Shown here piece after piece: positions 50,802 through 63,665 of a stretch of DNA of 64,000 bases. Source of the stretch: Roseateles asaccharophilus (GTDB lineage Bacteria > Pseudomonadota > Gammaproteobacteria > Burkholderiales > Burkholderiaceae_C). The first letter of the stretch is position 1. Each line of letters opens with the position of its first letter. Location of the stretch: contig NZ_SNXE01000001.1 of NCBI RefSeq assembly GCF_004362405.1, positions 930,001 to 994,000 of the forward strand, given 5' to 3'. Both the position numbers and the translations under genes were made by a program. A model generated the notes under the pieces. That model was not told where the DNA came from. It saw only the letters and a list, made by a program, of their open reading frames with translations, and made no database searches.

Positions 50802-52844
50802 ATGGCCGACCTCGCCGCCGCACCCAATACCACCCAGATGGCCAACGCGATCCGAGCGCTGGCCATGGACGCCGTGCAGGCGGCCAATTCCGGACATCCG
50901 GGCGCGCCCATGGGCATGGCCGAGATCGCCGTGGCCCTGTGGAAGCGCCATCTGCGCCACAACCCCAGCAACCCGCTGTGGGCCGACCGTGACCGCTTCG
51001 TGCTGTCCAACGGCCATGGCTCCATGCTGATCTACGCCCTGCTGCATCTGAGCGGCTATGCGCTGAGCATCGAGGACCTGAAGGCCTTCCGCCAGATGCA
51101 CAGCAAGACCCCGGGCCACCCCGAGGTGGGCATCACCCCCGGCGTCGAGACGACCACCGGCCCCCTGGGTCAGGGCATCACCAACGGCGTGGGCCTGGCC
51201 CTGGCCGAGAAGCTGCTGGCCAAGGAGTTCAACCGCGACGGTCATGCCATCGTGGACCACCACACCTATGTCTTCCTGGGCGACGGCTGCCTGATGGAAG
51301 GCATCAGCCACGAGGCCTGCTCGCTGGCCGGCGCCTGGAAGCTGAACAAGCTGATCGCCATCTACGACGACAACGGCATCTCCATCGACGGCCAGGTCGC
51401 GCCCTGGTTCGTGGACAACACCGCCCAGCGTTTCGAGGCCTATGGCTGGAACGTGATCGGTCCGGTGGACGGCCATGATGTGGACGCCGTGGATGCCGCC
51501 ATTGCCGCCGCCAAGCAGAGCAGCGACAAGCCCAGCCTGATCATCGCCAAGACCACCATCGGCAAGGGCAGCCCCAACCGCGCCGGCACCGCCAAGGCCC
51601 ACGGCGAGGCCCTGGGTGGCGAGGAAATCAAGCTGACCCGCGAAGCCATCGGCTGGGCCCATGAGCCCTTCGTCGTGCCCGCCGAGGTCTATGCCGACTG
51701 GGACGCCAAGACCAGCGGTGCCGCGGCCGAGCAGGCCTGGGACGAGCGTTTCGACGCCTATGCCGCTGCCCACCCCGAGCTGGCCGCCGAGTTCCAGCGC
51801 CGCATGGCCGGCGTGCTGCCCGAGAACTTCGCCCAGACCGCCGTGGACGCCGTGCTGGCCGCGCATGAGAAGGCCGAGACCGTGGCCAGCCGCAAGGCCA
51901 GCCAGCTGGCCCTGGAGCATTTCACCGCGGCCCTGCCCGAGCTGCTGGGCGGCTCGGCCGACCTGACCGGCTCCAATCTGACCAACACCAAGAGCACGCC
52001 CGCCCTGCGCTTTGACGGCGGCGAGTCCAACGGCGGCCGCCACATCAACTACGGTGTGCGCGAGTTCGGCATGGCCGCCATCATGAACGGCGTGGCCCTG
52101 CACGGCGGCTACATCCCCTACGGCGGCACCTTCTTGACCTTCAGCGACTACAGCCGCAACGCCATCCGCATGGCCGCGCTGATGAAGCAGCGCGTGATCC
52201 ATGTCTTCACCCACGACTCCATCGGTCTGGGCGAGGACGGCCCCACCCACCAGTCCATCGAGCATGTCTCCAGCCTGCGCCTGATCCCGGGCCTGGATGT
52301 CTGGCGCCCGGCCGACACCACCGAGACCGTGGTGGCCTGGACTATGGCCCTGGCCAATGCCCAGCGTCCCAGCGTGCTGGCCCTGAGCCGCCAGAACCTG
52401 GCCTATGCGCCCAAGACCGCGGTGGACGATATCGCCAAGGGCGGCTATGTGCTGGCCGAGCCCAAGAAGGGCAAGGCCCGCGCCGTGATCATGGCCACCG
52501 GCTCCGAGGTGCAGCTGGCCCTGGCCGCCCAAGCCCAGCTGGCCGAGGCCGGCATCCCGGTGCGCGTGGTCTCCATGCCCAGCACCAATGTCTTTGACCG
52601 CCAGGACGCCAAGTACAAGTCCAGCGTGCTGCCCGAGAAGCTGCCGCGCATCGCGGTGGAAGCGGGCGTCAGCGACTTCTGGTGGAAGTACCGCTGCGCT
52701 GCCGTGGTGGGCATCGACAGCTACGGCGAGTCGGCCCCGGCCCCGGTGCTGTTCAAGCACTTCGGCTTCACCGCCGAGAACGTGGCCGACACGGTCAAGG
52801 TCGCCGTCGGTGCAGCCCGGCTGAAGGCCCCCAAGAAGAAGTGA
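50802..52844 (+). CDS. tkt: Transketolase
   Basis: A 680-residue thiamine-diphosphate enzyme of the non-oxidative pentose phosphate pathway that moves two-carbon units between sugar phosphates. [20 protein letters not shown], then [15 protein letters not shown], opens the family. The ThDP site is [20 protein letters not shown] with the GDG motif (about residues 158-170) and [13 protein letters not shown]. The pyrimidine domain has [14 protein letters not shown] (Glu in REFGM activates the cofactor), and [19 protein letters not shown] is a standard transketolase motif. A strong terminator follows; gapA lies 71 bp downstream. Confidence 0.97.
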   Translation: MADLAAAPNTTQMANAIRALAMDAVQAANSGHPGAPMGMAEIAVALWKRHLRHNPSNPLWADRDRFVLSNGHGSMLIYALLHLSGYALSIEDLKAFRQMHSKTPGHPEVGITPGVETTTGPLGQGITNGVGLALAEKLLAKEFNRDGHAIVDHHTYVFLGDGCLMEGISHEACSLAGAWKLNKLIAIYDDNGISIDGQVAPWFVDNTAQRFEAYGWNVIGPVDGHDVDAVDAAIAAAKQSSDKPSLIIAKTTIGKGSPNRAGTAKAHGEALGGEEIKLTREAIGWAHEPFVVPAEVYADWDAKTSGAAAEQAWDERFDAYAAAHPELAAEFQRRMAGVLPENFAQTAVDAVLAAHEKAETVASRKASQLALEHFTAALPELLGGSADLTGSNLTNTKSTPALRFDGGESNGGRHINYGVREFGMAAIMNGVALHGGYIPYGGTFLTFSDYSRNAIRMAALMKQRVIHVFTHDSIGLGEDGPTHQSIEHVSSLRLIPGLDVWRPADTTETVVAWTMALANAQRPSVLALSRQNLAYAPKTAVDDIAKGGYVLAEPKKGKARAVIMATGSEVQLALAAQAQLAEAGIPVRVVSMPSTNVFDRQDAKYKSSVLPEKLPRIAVEAGVSDFWWKYRCAAVVGIDSYGESAPAPVLFKHFGFTAENVADTVKVAVGAARLKAPKKK

Positions 52845-52850
52845 TGCGAG

Positions 52851-52880
52851 AGGGGTGCGCGAGCGCCCCTTTTCTTTTTT
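52851..52880 (+). terminator. Intrinsic terminator of transketolase
   Basis: An 8-bp stem (with one G-T pair) and a GCGA tetraloop is followed by TTTTCTTTTTT, 6 bp after the tkt stop. Confidence 0.9.
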
Positions 52881-52906
52881 GATTTCGGCTTTGTTTTTAT
52901 CTCTAG

Positions 52907-53914
<1,008 letters not shown>

Positions 53915-53936
53915 GGCCCACGCTGCGTCCGCACTC

Positions 53937-53962
53937 AAAGGCCCCGCAAGGGGCCTTTTTTT
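53937..53962 (+). terminator. Intrinsic terminator of gapA
   Basis: A 9-bp stem AAAGGCCCC/GGGGCCTTT with a GCAA tetraloop and a T-run, 23 bp after the gapA stop. Confidence 0.93.
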
Positions 53963-54052
53963 ATGGATTTGCGCTGCGCCAGCAAACCTTTTTCACACAG
54001 GGGCCTAGTGCTGTCGACCTACACTGGCACGCAGTTCTGCAGGAGCCCTGTC

Positions 54053-55852
54053 ATGATGTGCCCGTCCAGCCCCACCCGCCTGGCCTTGTCCTTGTCCCTG
54101 TCCCTGTCCCTGAGTCTGCTGTGCGGCACGACAGTCCAGGCTCAGTCTGCGGCGAATGGCGAGGAGGCGCGCGTGATCGTGCGTTTCAAGCCCCTGGCGC
54201 AGAGCGTCAATGCCAAGCCCCTGAGCGCCCAGACCCGGCCGCATGAGGCCCGTGAGATCGTCCAGAACCGCGCCTATGCCCTGGGCCTGCGCACAGGGCG
54301 CGAGCTGCGCGCCCGGCTCAGCCTGGATGAGCGCACCCATGTGTTCACCGCCAGCGGTCTGAGCTCCGAGGCCCTGGTGCGCCAGCTGGCACGCGATGGC
54401 GAGGTCGAGCTGGCCGTGGTGGACCAGCGCCGCCGCATCATGGCCGTGCCCAACGACCCCTTCTATGCCGTGGGGCCCAGCAACAACCCGGCCGTGGGCC
54501 AGTGGTATCTGAAGCCGCCCACGGCCGAGGTGGTGTCCAGCATCAACGCGGCCGGGGCCTGGGACCGCCAGACCGGCAGCGCCGCTATCGTGGTGGCCGT
54601 GCTGGACACGGGCATCCGCTCCGACCACCCTGATCTGGCGGGCCAGGTCCTGCCCGGCTACGACCTGGTGGGCTATTCCAGCAACAGTGCCACGGCCCTG
54701 GCCATAGGCAATGACGGCAACGGCGCCGATGCCGACCCTTCCGACCCCGGCGACTGGGTGACCCTGAGCGAGGCCAATGCCGGCACCCTGGGCAGCACCT
54801 GCGACAGCAGCGATGTGCGCAACAGCAGCTGGCATGGCACCCGGGTGGCCGGCCTGATTGCCGCGGCCAGCAACAACGGCCAGGGCATGGCCGGCGTGGC
54901 CTGGGGCAGCAAGATCCTGCCAGTGCGGGTGCTGGGCAAATGCGGCGGTTTCGACTCCGACATCATTGCCGGCATGCGCTGGGCCGGCGGGCTCAGCGTG
55001 AGCGGCCTGCCCAGCAACCCGAATCCGGCCCGCGTGCTCAATCTCAGCCTGGGCGGCACGGGCGACTGCAGCACGGGCAGCGGTGCCTTCTACCGCGACG
55101 CGGTCACGGCCCTGGCGGCCCGCAATGTGGTGGTGGTGGCCGCGGCCGGCAATAGCGTGGGCCAGGCCGTGAGCGTGCCGGGCAACTGCCCCGGCGTGGT
55201 CACGGTGGCGGGCCTGCGGCATCTGGGCTCCAAGGTGGGTTTCTCCAGCCTGGGCCCCGAGGTCACGCTGGCGGCACCCGGCGGCAATTGCGTCAATATC
55301 GATGCCAATGGCAACGCCACCGGCCCCTGCCTCTATCCCATTCTGAGCACCAGCAACAGCGGCACACGGGGGCCGGTGCCCAATGAGGCCTACTACAACA
55401 GCAGCTTCGGCACCAGCTTTGCCACGCCCCTGGTCAGCGGCACCGTGGCCCTGATGCTGGCCCAGCAGCCCGGTCTGACGCCCAGCCAGGTGAGCAGCCT
55501 GCTGCGCAGCAGTGCGCGGCCTTTCGTGAGCAGCGGGGCCACGGCCGGCATTCCCCAGTGTCAGGCGCCGGGACCGGGCACCCAGGACGAGTGCTATTGC
55601 ACCAGCAGCACCTGTGGCGCTGGCATGCTGGACGCCGCGGCGGCTGTGGTGGCGGCCACGCCGGCACCCGCCCCAGCTCCAGCTCCAGCTCCAGCTCCAG
55701 CCCCATCGCCGGCTCCCGCGCCGGCGGCGGCGCCAGCAGCGGAGACGGGGGGGGGCGGTGGGGGCGGCGGTGCCAGCAGCCTGGCATGGTTGTTCGCCCT
55801 GCTGGCCGCGGGAGCGGCCTTGGGGCGCCGCCGCGAGCACGGCGCCGGCTGA
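54053..55852 (+). CDS. S8 (subtilisin-like) serine protease with GlyGly-CTERM tail
   Basis: A 599-residue exported protease. The signal peptide has an alternating Leu-Ser core. The catalytic triad is Asp in VVAVLDTGIRSDHPDL (about residue 184), His in SWHGTRVAGLIAA (about 261) and Ser in FGTSFATPLVSGTVALM (about 454). After the catalytic domain a Pro-Ala repeat leads to a run of Gly, then ASSLAWLFALLAAGAALG and RRR, which is a GlyGly-CTERM tail. Such tails are cut by rhombosortase, whose gene is at 3016-3627. The ATG at 54053 has AGGAG 7 bp upstream. The Gly run is encoded by a 9-G tract (55747-55755). Confidence 0.93.
   Translation: MMCPSSPTRLALSLSLSLSLSLLCGTTVQAQSAANGEEARVIVRFKPLAQSVNAKPLSAQTRPHEAREIVQNRAYALGLRTGRELRARLSLDERTHVFTASGLSSEALVRQLARDGEVELAVVDQRRRIMAVPNDPFYAVGPSNNPAVGQWYLKPPTAEVVSSINAAGAWDRQTGSAAIVVAVLDTGIRSDHPDLAGQVLPGYDLVGYSSNSATALAIGNDGNGADADPSDPGDWVTLSEANAGTLGSTCDSSDVRNSSWHGTRVAGLIAAASNNGQGMAGVAWGSKILPVRVLGKCGGFDSDIIAGMRWAGGLSVSGLPSNPNPARVLNLSLGGTGDCSTGSGAFYRDAVTALAARNVVVVAAAGNSVGQAVSVPGNCPGVVTVAGLRHLGSKVGFSSLGPEVTLAAPGGNCVNIDANGNATGPCLYPILSTSNSGTRGPVPNEAYYNSSFGTSFATPLVSGTVALMLAQQPGLTPSQVSSLLRSSARPFVSSGATAGIPQCQAPGPGTQDECYCTSSTCGAGMLDAAAAVVAATPAPAPAPAPAPAPAPSPAPAPAAAPAAETGGGGGGGGASSLAWLFALLAAGAALGRRREHGAG
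54086..54112 (+). repeat. In-frame hexamer repeat in the signal peptide
   Basis: Units TTGTCC and CTGTCC repeat four times and continue into CTG, encoding Leu-Ser repeats in the hydrophobic core. Slippage by whole units would change signal-peptide length without a frameshift. Confidence 0.85.
55673..55702 (+). repeat. CCAGCT hexamer repeat encoding Pro-Ala linker
   Basis: Four perfect CCAGCT copies and a variant CCAGCC lie within a longer Pro-Ala-coding stretch before the GlyGly-CTERM. Confidence 0.9.
55747..55755 (+). repeat. Nine-base G tract before the GlyGly-CTERM helix
   Basis: Nine consecutive G between ACG and GGC codons, in the Gly run just upstream of the hydrophobic sorting helix. 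A one-base slip would shift frame for the rest of the tail. Confidence 0.9.
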
Positions 55853-55865
55853 GCGCCGCGGCCTG

Positions 55866-56570
55866 TCAGCGCGAGGCGGCCGAGGCTGGTGCGCTGGCCG
55901 CAGCCTCCGGCGCGCAGGGCTTGAGCGCGGCGCCCGCCAGCGCGGGTTCGCGGCCGGCGGCCAGCAGGGCCTGGAGCTGGGCCTGCAGGGCCGCATCGGC
56001 CTTGGGTAAGCTGAGCTGATGGCGCGTCTGGCTGGGGCGCAGTTGCAGCACCCGCAGGCCCTTGAGGGCACGCTGTTCCAGGGCGGCCAGAGCGGTCGCG
56101 GCAGCTTTTTCGCTGGCATGCTGGCTCAGCACCAGGCTGGGCTGCTCCTCGGGCAGACCTTGCAGGGGCTCGTAGGCCAGCTTCATGCGCTTGTAGGTTT
56201 CTTCCTTGCGGGCTCGGAAGTCCGCCGAGCCCAGCTTGATGGTGGCCACGGCCCAGAGTCCGGGCTGGACGCTGCTTTGCAGCCGCCAGTCGGCCTCTGA
56301 CACGCCTAGCTGGCCCAGGGCGGTCTGGGCAGCGCGCAAGGCCTCGTCACCGTTCAAGGGGCCCAGATCCAGGCAGGCCCGGGTCTGCAGGGCCGTGACC
56401 GCCTGCGGGCTCAGCAGGCGCAGGCGCTCGGGATGAGTTTCGAGCTGCAGGCGCTCGGGTTCGCGATCGGGGTGCTGGCGGGCCAGCAGGCCGTCCAGCC
56501 AGCCCTGGGACCAGCCATAGAAGAGGGTATTGGCCAGCAGCAGAATCAGGAAGAGGGCGCGCAGCAGCAT
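55866..56570 (-). CDS. SPOR-domain-like membrane protein
   Basis: A 234-residue protein with one N-terminal transmembrane helix (MLLRALFLILLLANTLFYGW) and a periplasmic region. The segment CLDLGPLNGDEALRAAQTAL and the following VATIKLGSADFRARKEETYK resemble SPOR domains, which bind septal peptidoglycan stripped of stem peptides, although the match is loose. The C-terminus is Ala-rich and low complexity. It starts 4 bp after birA, so the two are probably co-transcribed. The stop is 13 bp from the convergent protease stop. Confidence 0.6.
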   Translation of the reverse strand: MLLRALFLILLLANTLFYGWSQGWLDGLLARQHPDREPERLQLETHPERLRLLSPQAVTALQTRACLDLGPLNGDEALRAAQTALGQLGVSEADWRLQSSVQPGLWAVATIKLGSADFRARKEETYKRMKLAYEPLQGLPEEQPSLVLSQHASEKAAATALAALEQRALKGLRVLQLRPSQTRHQLSLPKADAALQAQLQALLAAGREPALAGAALKPCAPEAAASAPASAASR

Positions 56571-56574
56571 GGGT

Positions 56575-57450
56575 TCAGCGACCCCCTGCCGCCGGGCCGG
56601 TGTCGCCCGTCAGGCGGACGCTGACCTCGCCGCTGCTCACCGGCAGCAGACCGTCGGCGGTCTGCAGCAGCAACTCGCCCTGGGCGTTCACGCCACGGGC
56701 CTCGCCGCTGTGCGTGCCGGCCGTGAGGGCGCGCCCCACCAGGCAGTCGCGCCGGGCGTAAATCGACTGCCAGGCCGCAAAGCCCTGCTGCGGAAAGGCC
56801 AGCAAAGCCTCGATCAGGGGCCGGGCGATGCGCGCCAGGGCCAGTGGGGCGGTCCAGGCTGCATCAAGCTCGCTGAGGCTGGCAAAGCCCGTGCTGTAGC
56901 TGGGGAGTTCGCCGTCCCGGGCTTCGGCGGCGAGGATGTTCAGGCCCACGCCCACCACGGCCACGCGCTGACCGCCGGCCTGCACGGTCTCGATCAGCAC
57001 GCCGCCGAGCTTGCGGCCATCCAGCCACAGATCATTGGGCCACTTCAGCTGCAGGCGCGGCGCTTGCTCGGGCTGCAGGGGCTCCAGGGCATCGGCCACG
57101 GCGCAGCCCACGACCAGGGACAGGCCCGACCAGTCGCTAAGGGCCAGGGGCAGAGACAGGGAGAAGGTCAGGGAGGCGCCGGGTGTGGCATGCCAGCTGC
57201 GTCCCATGCGGCCGCGGCCATGGGTCTGGTGTTCGGCCACCAGCAGGCAGGGCTGCAGATCGTGGGCGCGACGCCCATAGGGGTTGCGCTCTAGGCTGCT
57301 GCGCTGGTGATGCTCGCTGCGCACCCGCTCCAGCAGGGTGGTGTTGGTGGATTCGGTGCGGGCCAGGACCTCGATGCTCAGACCCGGCAGCAGGGGTTCC
57401 AGGTCTTGCCAGAGGGCTTCGGCGCCCCATTGCTGATGATGTTCCGCCAT
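56575..57450 (-). CDS. birA: Biotin--[acetyl-CoA-carboxylase] ligase
   Basis: A 291-residue enzyme that activates biotin with ATP and attaches it to the carboxylase carrier protein. The glycine-rich biotinyl-AMP loop is HGRGRMGRSWHATPG (about residues 79-93), followed by the core KWPNDLWLDGRKLGGVLIET with the catalytic Lys region. There is no N-terminal winged-helix domain, so it is a group I ligase without repressor function. The C-terminal small domain GRALTAGTHSGEARGVNAQG is present. It overlaps no neighbour but is 4 bp upstream of the SPOR-like gene. Confidence 0.95.
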   Translation of the reverse strand: MAEHHQQWGAEALWQDLEPLLPGLSIEVLARTESTNTTLLERVRSEHHQRSSLERNPYGRRAHDLQPCLLVAEHQTHGRGRMGRSWHATPGASLTFSLSLPLALSDWSGLSLVVGCAVADALEPLQPEQAPRLQLKWPNDLWLDGRKLGGVLIETVQAGGQRVAVVGVGLNILAAEARDGELPSYSTGFASLSELDAAWTAPLALARIARPLIEALLAFPQQGFAAWQSIYARRDCLVGRALTAGTHSGEARGVNAQGELLLQTADGLLPVSSGEVSVRLTGDTGPAAGGR

Positions 57451-57456
57451 GTCTTC

Positions 57457-57930
57457 CTATCGCTTGGGCGCCAGCATGGTGCCACGGCAGTTGTCGCTGC
57501 CGCAATAACAGGCGAACTGCTTCTTGAGCTTGGGCGTGTAGCGCTCGTCGATGACCAGCCCGTAGTCGTAGAACAGCTCCTCCCCCGGCAGCAGGTCGCG
57601 CAGGGCCTTGATGAAGACCCGACCCTCGGGGGTTTCCTCGGCCTCGCAGTTGGGATCGCAGCTGTGGTTGATCCAGCGCGAGCTGTTGCCGCCGTACAGC
57701 GCGTCGATGACCTCGCCTCCCTCGATGTGGAAGTAGAAGGTGTGGTGGGGCTGCTTGGGGTCGTGCGGATGGCGGCGCAGGGCCTCGTCCCAGCTGATGC
57801 GCTCGCCCGTGTACTCGATCAGGACCTCGCCGGCCTCGATGTGGCGGGCGGCGTAGACGCCCCGGCCATGGACGCCGGAGCGCTTGACCTGGAGGCGTCG
57901 GGTGGGCGTCTTGGCGGCGGCTTGCGTCAT
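57457..57930 (-). CDS. SET-domain protein-lysine methyltransferase
   Basis: A 157-residue protein consisting of a SET and post-SET region. The S-adenosylmethionine site begins HGRGVYAARHIEAGEVLIEY. The pseudoknot contains WINHSCDPNCEAEE, then ELFYDYG with the catalytic Tyr. The post-SET cluster is FACYCGSDNCRGTMLA, with three Cys that bind zinc. Bacterial SET proteins methylate ribosomal or other proteins; a target is not known here. Alternative in-frame ATGs at 57948 and 57957 exist. It lies 6 bp before birA on the same strand and is divergent from topB. Confidence 0.9.
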   Translation of the reverse strand: MTQAAAKTPTRRLQVKRSGVHGRGVYAARHIEAGEVLIEYTGERISWDEALRRHPHDPKQPHHTFYFHIEGGEVIDALYGGNSSRWINHSCDPNCEAEETPEGRVFIKALRDLLPGEELFYDYGLVIDERYTPKLKKQFACYCGSDNCRGTMLAPKR

Positions 57931-57959
57931 CGTCCGAGTTCGGTACATTGAAATCATGG

Positions 57960-57992
57960 GTGCGCGCGTACGTGTGTGCGTACGTGCGCGCG
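57960..57992. repeat. 33-bp perfect alternating purine-pyrimidine tract
   Basis: GTGCGCGCGTACGTGTGTGC continues without a break in the alternation to 57992. It holds two CGTACG copies and GC-rich ends, the type of sequence most prone to left-handed Z-DNA under negative supercoiling. It lies in the intergenic space between the SET gene and topB, 60 bp before the topB ATG. Confidence 0.9.
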
Positions 57993-58051
57993 AGGCCGGA
58001 TTGTAGGCAGGTCGCGTCGCCATGCTGGCGCACCTGATAGAAATAGAGACC

Positions 58052-60682
<2,631 letters not shown>

Positions 60683-60726
60683 AACCGCGCTCAGGAGGGG
60701 CAGATCTTGCGCGACACTCCCCACGC

Positions 60727-60747
60727 AGCCCGTCCGCCGGACGGGCT
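60727..60747. terminator. GC-rich hairpin after topB, no U-tract
   Basis: A perfect 9-bp stem AGCCCGTCC/GGACGGGCT with a 3-base loop lies between topB and the kinase gene. Without a T-run it may be a weak or Rho-assisted terminator, or a structure in the kinase leader. Confidence 0.45.
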
Positions 60748-60759
60748 CTGACGGAGACC

Positions 60760-62607
60760 ATGGCCTTGCTGCCCCGCACACTGAGCATCCAGACGCGCCT
60801 GATCGCCGGCATGGCCCTGGCCGCCTCGGCCCTGGTGGTGCTGGTGGGGTGGTTCTGGATGGCGCGCGAGGCACGCGGCCTGGAGTCGGCCTTGCAGGCC
60901 CGCGCCGAGCGCAGCGCCCAGATGGTGGTGCGCAGCGTAGCCGGCCCGCTGTGGAATCTGGACTACGCCACCCTGGGGCATCTGATGGATGCGGCCATGG
61001 CCGAGCCGGAGCTGCACACCCTCGAAATTCGTGTGCGAGGCGTAGCGGGTGAGCCGATACGCCGACAGCGCGATGTTGATCTGAGCCCGCAGCAGAGCCT
61101 GGAGCTGTTGGTCGACATCCCGCATCAGAGTCCTCCCATGATGCGGGCCGAGTCCCTGGGCCAGGCGCGTTTGCTGTTCAGCCGCGAGCCCCTGCACAAA
61201 GCCCTGGCCCAGACCCGGCTGATGGTGGTGAGCCTGCTGGCGGCCGTGATCATCAGCAGCTACTGGTTGGTGACCCGGCTGGTGGCTCGCCCCGTGGCGG
61301 CACTGGGTGGGTTGGCGCAGAGAGTGGCCGGCGGAGAGCTGGGGGCCACCCTGCCCGTGGTGCGGGAGGACGAGGTGGGGCAGCTGACCCGCCGCCTCAA
61401 TGCCATGAGCCAGCAGCTGCTGAGCTCGGCCGAGGGTTTGCGGCTCTCGGAGGCGCGCTACCGTGGCCTGTTCGAGAACGCGACCGAGGGCATCTTTCAG
61501 GCCGATGCGCGTGGCCGCCTGCTGGACCTCAACCGCGCCCTGGCCCATATGCTGGGCTATCCCCAGCCCCAGCAGGCCCTGCAGGGGCGACCCAGCCTGA
61601 GCCGCCTGGTGCGCGTGGAGGCGGCCGAGTACCGCCGCATTGCCCGGGCGCTGCTGCGTCACCGTGTGCTGCAGCAGCTGCCCTTGCTGGTGGGCACGCA
61701 TGACGGGCGCGAACTCTGGCTGGAGCTGAGCGTGCATGTGGTGGCCGCCGCCGAGGGCGGTCCGCGCATCGAGGGCATGGTCAGCGACATCACGCAGCGC
61801 CGCCTGGCCGAGCAGGAGCTGACCCGCCACCGCGATCATCTGGAGGAGCTAGTGGCTGAGCGCACCGCCGAGCTGAATCTGGCGCGCCTGCGAGCGGAGA
61901 GTGCCAGCCAGAGCAAGAGCCGCTTTCTGGCCACCATGAGCCATGAATTCCGCACGCCCCTGAACGCCATCCTGGGCTTCTCTCAGCTGCTGCAGATGGA
62001 CACCAGCCTGGGCCCGGCCCAGCAGGCCAAGATCAAGCTGATGCGCGAGTCCGGTGAGCATTTGCTGAGCCTGGTGACTGACCTGCTGGACATGGCCAGC
62101 ATCGAGGCCGGCAAGCTCAGGCTCATGCCGGCCGTGGTGGACCTGCGCGCCCTGCTGGAGGTGGTGGGCGACTCCATGCGCCTGCGCGCCGAGCAGAAGG
62201 GGCTGCTCTTCAAGCAGGAGCTGGACCCCGCGCTGCCCCTGCGCGCCCGGGTGGACGGTCAGCGCCTGCGCCAGGTCTTGCTGAACCTGCTGTCCAATGC
62301 CATCAAGTTCACCGACAGCGGCTGGGTTTCCTTGGAGGCGCGCGTGATCCAGCGTGGCCCGGCCAGCGTGCGTCTGCGGGTGGAAGTGGCCGACAGCGGC
62401 ATCGGCATTGCGCCCGACCAACTGGAGCGGCTGTTCCAGCCCTTCGAGCAGGTCTCGGATCTCAGCCGCCGTGACGGCGGAACGGGTCTGGGCCTGTCCA
62501 TCAGCCAGCAGCTGATGCAGCTGATGGACAGTCGCATCCAGGTCAGCAGCATGCCCGGTCAGGGCAGCGTGTTCGGCTTCGAGCTGGAGCTGCCCCTGTC
62601 GGCCTGA
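60760..62607 (+). CDS. HAMP-PAS sensor histidine kinase
   Basis: A 615-residue membrane kinase. The N-terminal helix (residues about 14-35) and a second one (about 153-174, LMVVSLLAAVIISSYWLVTR) flank a periplasmic sensor of about 120 residues. HAMP (about 175-228), a PAS domain (about 233-350), and the kinase core follow. His is in FLATMSHEFRTPLNAILGFS (about residue 395), the N box is QVLLNLLSNAIKFTDSG, and the G boxes are VADSGIGIAP and GTGLGLSIS. No receiver domain is attached and none is adjacent, so its partner must lie elsewhere. Confidence 0.93.
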   Translation: MALLPRTLSIQTRLIAGMALAASALVVLVGWFWMAREARGLESALQARAERSAQMVVRSVAGPLWNLDYATLGHLMDAAMAEPELHTLEIRVRGVAGEPIRRQRDVDLSPQQSLELLVDIPHQSPPMMRAESLGQARLLFSREPLHKALAQTRLMVVSLLAAVIISSYWLVTRLVARPVAALGGLAQRVAGGELGATLPVVREDEVGQLTRRLNAMSQQLLSSAEGLRLSEARYRGLFENATEGIFQADARGRLLDLNRALAHMLGYPQPQQALQGRPSLSRLVRVEAAEYRRIARALLRHRVLQQLPLLVGTHDGRELWLELSVHVVAAAEGGPRIEGMVSDITQRRLAEQELTRHRDHLEELVAERTAELNLARLRAESASQSKSRFLATMSHEFRTPLNAILGFSQLLQMDTSLGPAQQAKIKLMRESGEHLLSLVTDLLDMASIEAGKLRLMPAVVDLRALLEVVGDSMRLRAEQKGLLFKQELDPALPLRARVDGQRLRQVLLNLLSNAIKFTDSGWVSLEARVIQRGPASVRLRVEVADSGIGIAPDQLERLFQPFEQVSDLSRRDGGTGLGLSISQQLMQLMDSRIQVSSMPGQGSVFGFELELPLSA

Positions 62608-62671
62608 GGCGGCGTGCGCATACCGAGCCGGCCGTGCCCCGCGGGCCGCAGGGCGGCGGGATACTTCGGCC

Positions 62672-63652
62672 ATGACCTGGGTGGTGTTCTACAAGCTGCT
62701 GGCCATCTTCATCACGGTGGCCATAGGCTGGTTCGTCGGCCATATGCGCTGGCTGGGCGGGCGCGATGCGGGCGGGCAGGGCGGTGACCCGGCGCGTGTG
62801 CTCTCGGCCGCGGCCTTCTATATCTTTGTGCCGGCCCTGCTGTTCCGCACCACGGCGCGGGTGGACTTTGCCAGCCTGCCCTGGCTGATGCTGGGGGCCT
62901 TCTTCCTGCCCCTGGCCCTGCTCTTGCTGCTGGTCTATGGCGTGCAGCGCCGCCGCGGCGCCGGCCGGGTGGCGCCGGCCCTGCCCAGCGTGCAGGCCAT
63001 CACCGTGTGTTTCGGCAATACCTTGCAGGTGGGCGTGCCCTTGGCGGCCGGCGTGTTTGGCGAGGCGGGCCTGGCCCTGCACATCACCGTGGTCAGCCTG
63101 CATGCCCTGGTGATTTTGAGCCTGCTGACCGTGCTGGTGGAGCATGATCTGGCCCGCGCCCAGCCGGGGCAGAGTCTGGCCGCGACGCTCAAGGCCACGG
63201 TGCGCAACACCGTGATCCATCCGGTGGTGCTGCCCGTGGTGGCGGGTTTGGCGTTCAACGGTCTGGGCCTCACCCTGCCGGCGGTGCTGGACGAGGTGCT
63301 GCAGCTGCTGGGCACGGCCGTGGTGCCGCTGTGCCTGACCCTGATCGGCATGTCCCTGGCTTACTACGGCTGGCCGCGCCAGTGGCGCGGGGCCCTGGGC
63401 CTGGCCCTGCTCAAGCTCTTTGCCCTGCCGGCCCTGGTGCTGCTGGTGGCGCACTGGGTGTTTGGCCTGAGCGGGCTGCCCCTGTCGGTGATCGTGATGA
63501 TTGCGGCCCTGCCCGTGGGCTCGAATGCGCTGATCTTTGCGCAGCGCTATCGCTGCCACGAGACCGAGGTGACGGCCGCCACCGTGATCTCCACCCTGGC
63601 CTTTGTGCTCAGCGCGCCGCTATGGCTGAGCCTGCTGACCCGGTTTTCTTGA
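62672..63652 (+). CDS. AEC-family transporter
   Basis: A 326-residue inner-membrane protein with about ten helices, of the auxin-efflux-carrier family. The N-terminal helix pair FYKLLAIFITVAIGWFVGHM and the family segment CFGNTLQVGVPLAAGVFGEA carry the conserved Asn-x-x-x-x-Gly-x-Pro. The second repeat holds LCLTLIGMSLAYYGWP and ALPVGSNALIFAQRY. Bacterial AEC proteins move organic acids or malonate; substrate unknown. It ends 13 bp before the nitronate monooxygenase gene, suggesting one unit. Confidence 0.88.
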   Translation: MTWVVFYKLLAIFITVAIGWFVGHMRWLGGRDAGGQGGDPARVLSAAAFYIFVPALLFRTTARVDFASLPWLMLGAFFLPLALLLLLVYGVQRRRGAGRVAPALPSVQAITVCFGNTLQVGVPLAAGVFGEAGLALHITVVSLHALVILSLLTVLVEHDLARAQPGQSLAATLKATVRNTVIHPVVLPVVAGLAFNGLGLTLPAVLDEVLQLLGTAVVPLCLTLIGMSLAYYGWPRQWRGALGLALLKLFALPALVLLVAHWVFGLSGLPLSVIVMIAALPVGSNALIFAQRYRCHETEVTAATVISTLAFVLSAPLWLSLLTRFS

Positions 63653-63665
63653 AAGCCCGCCGACC

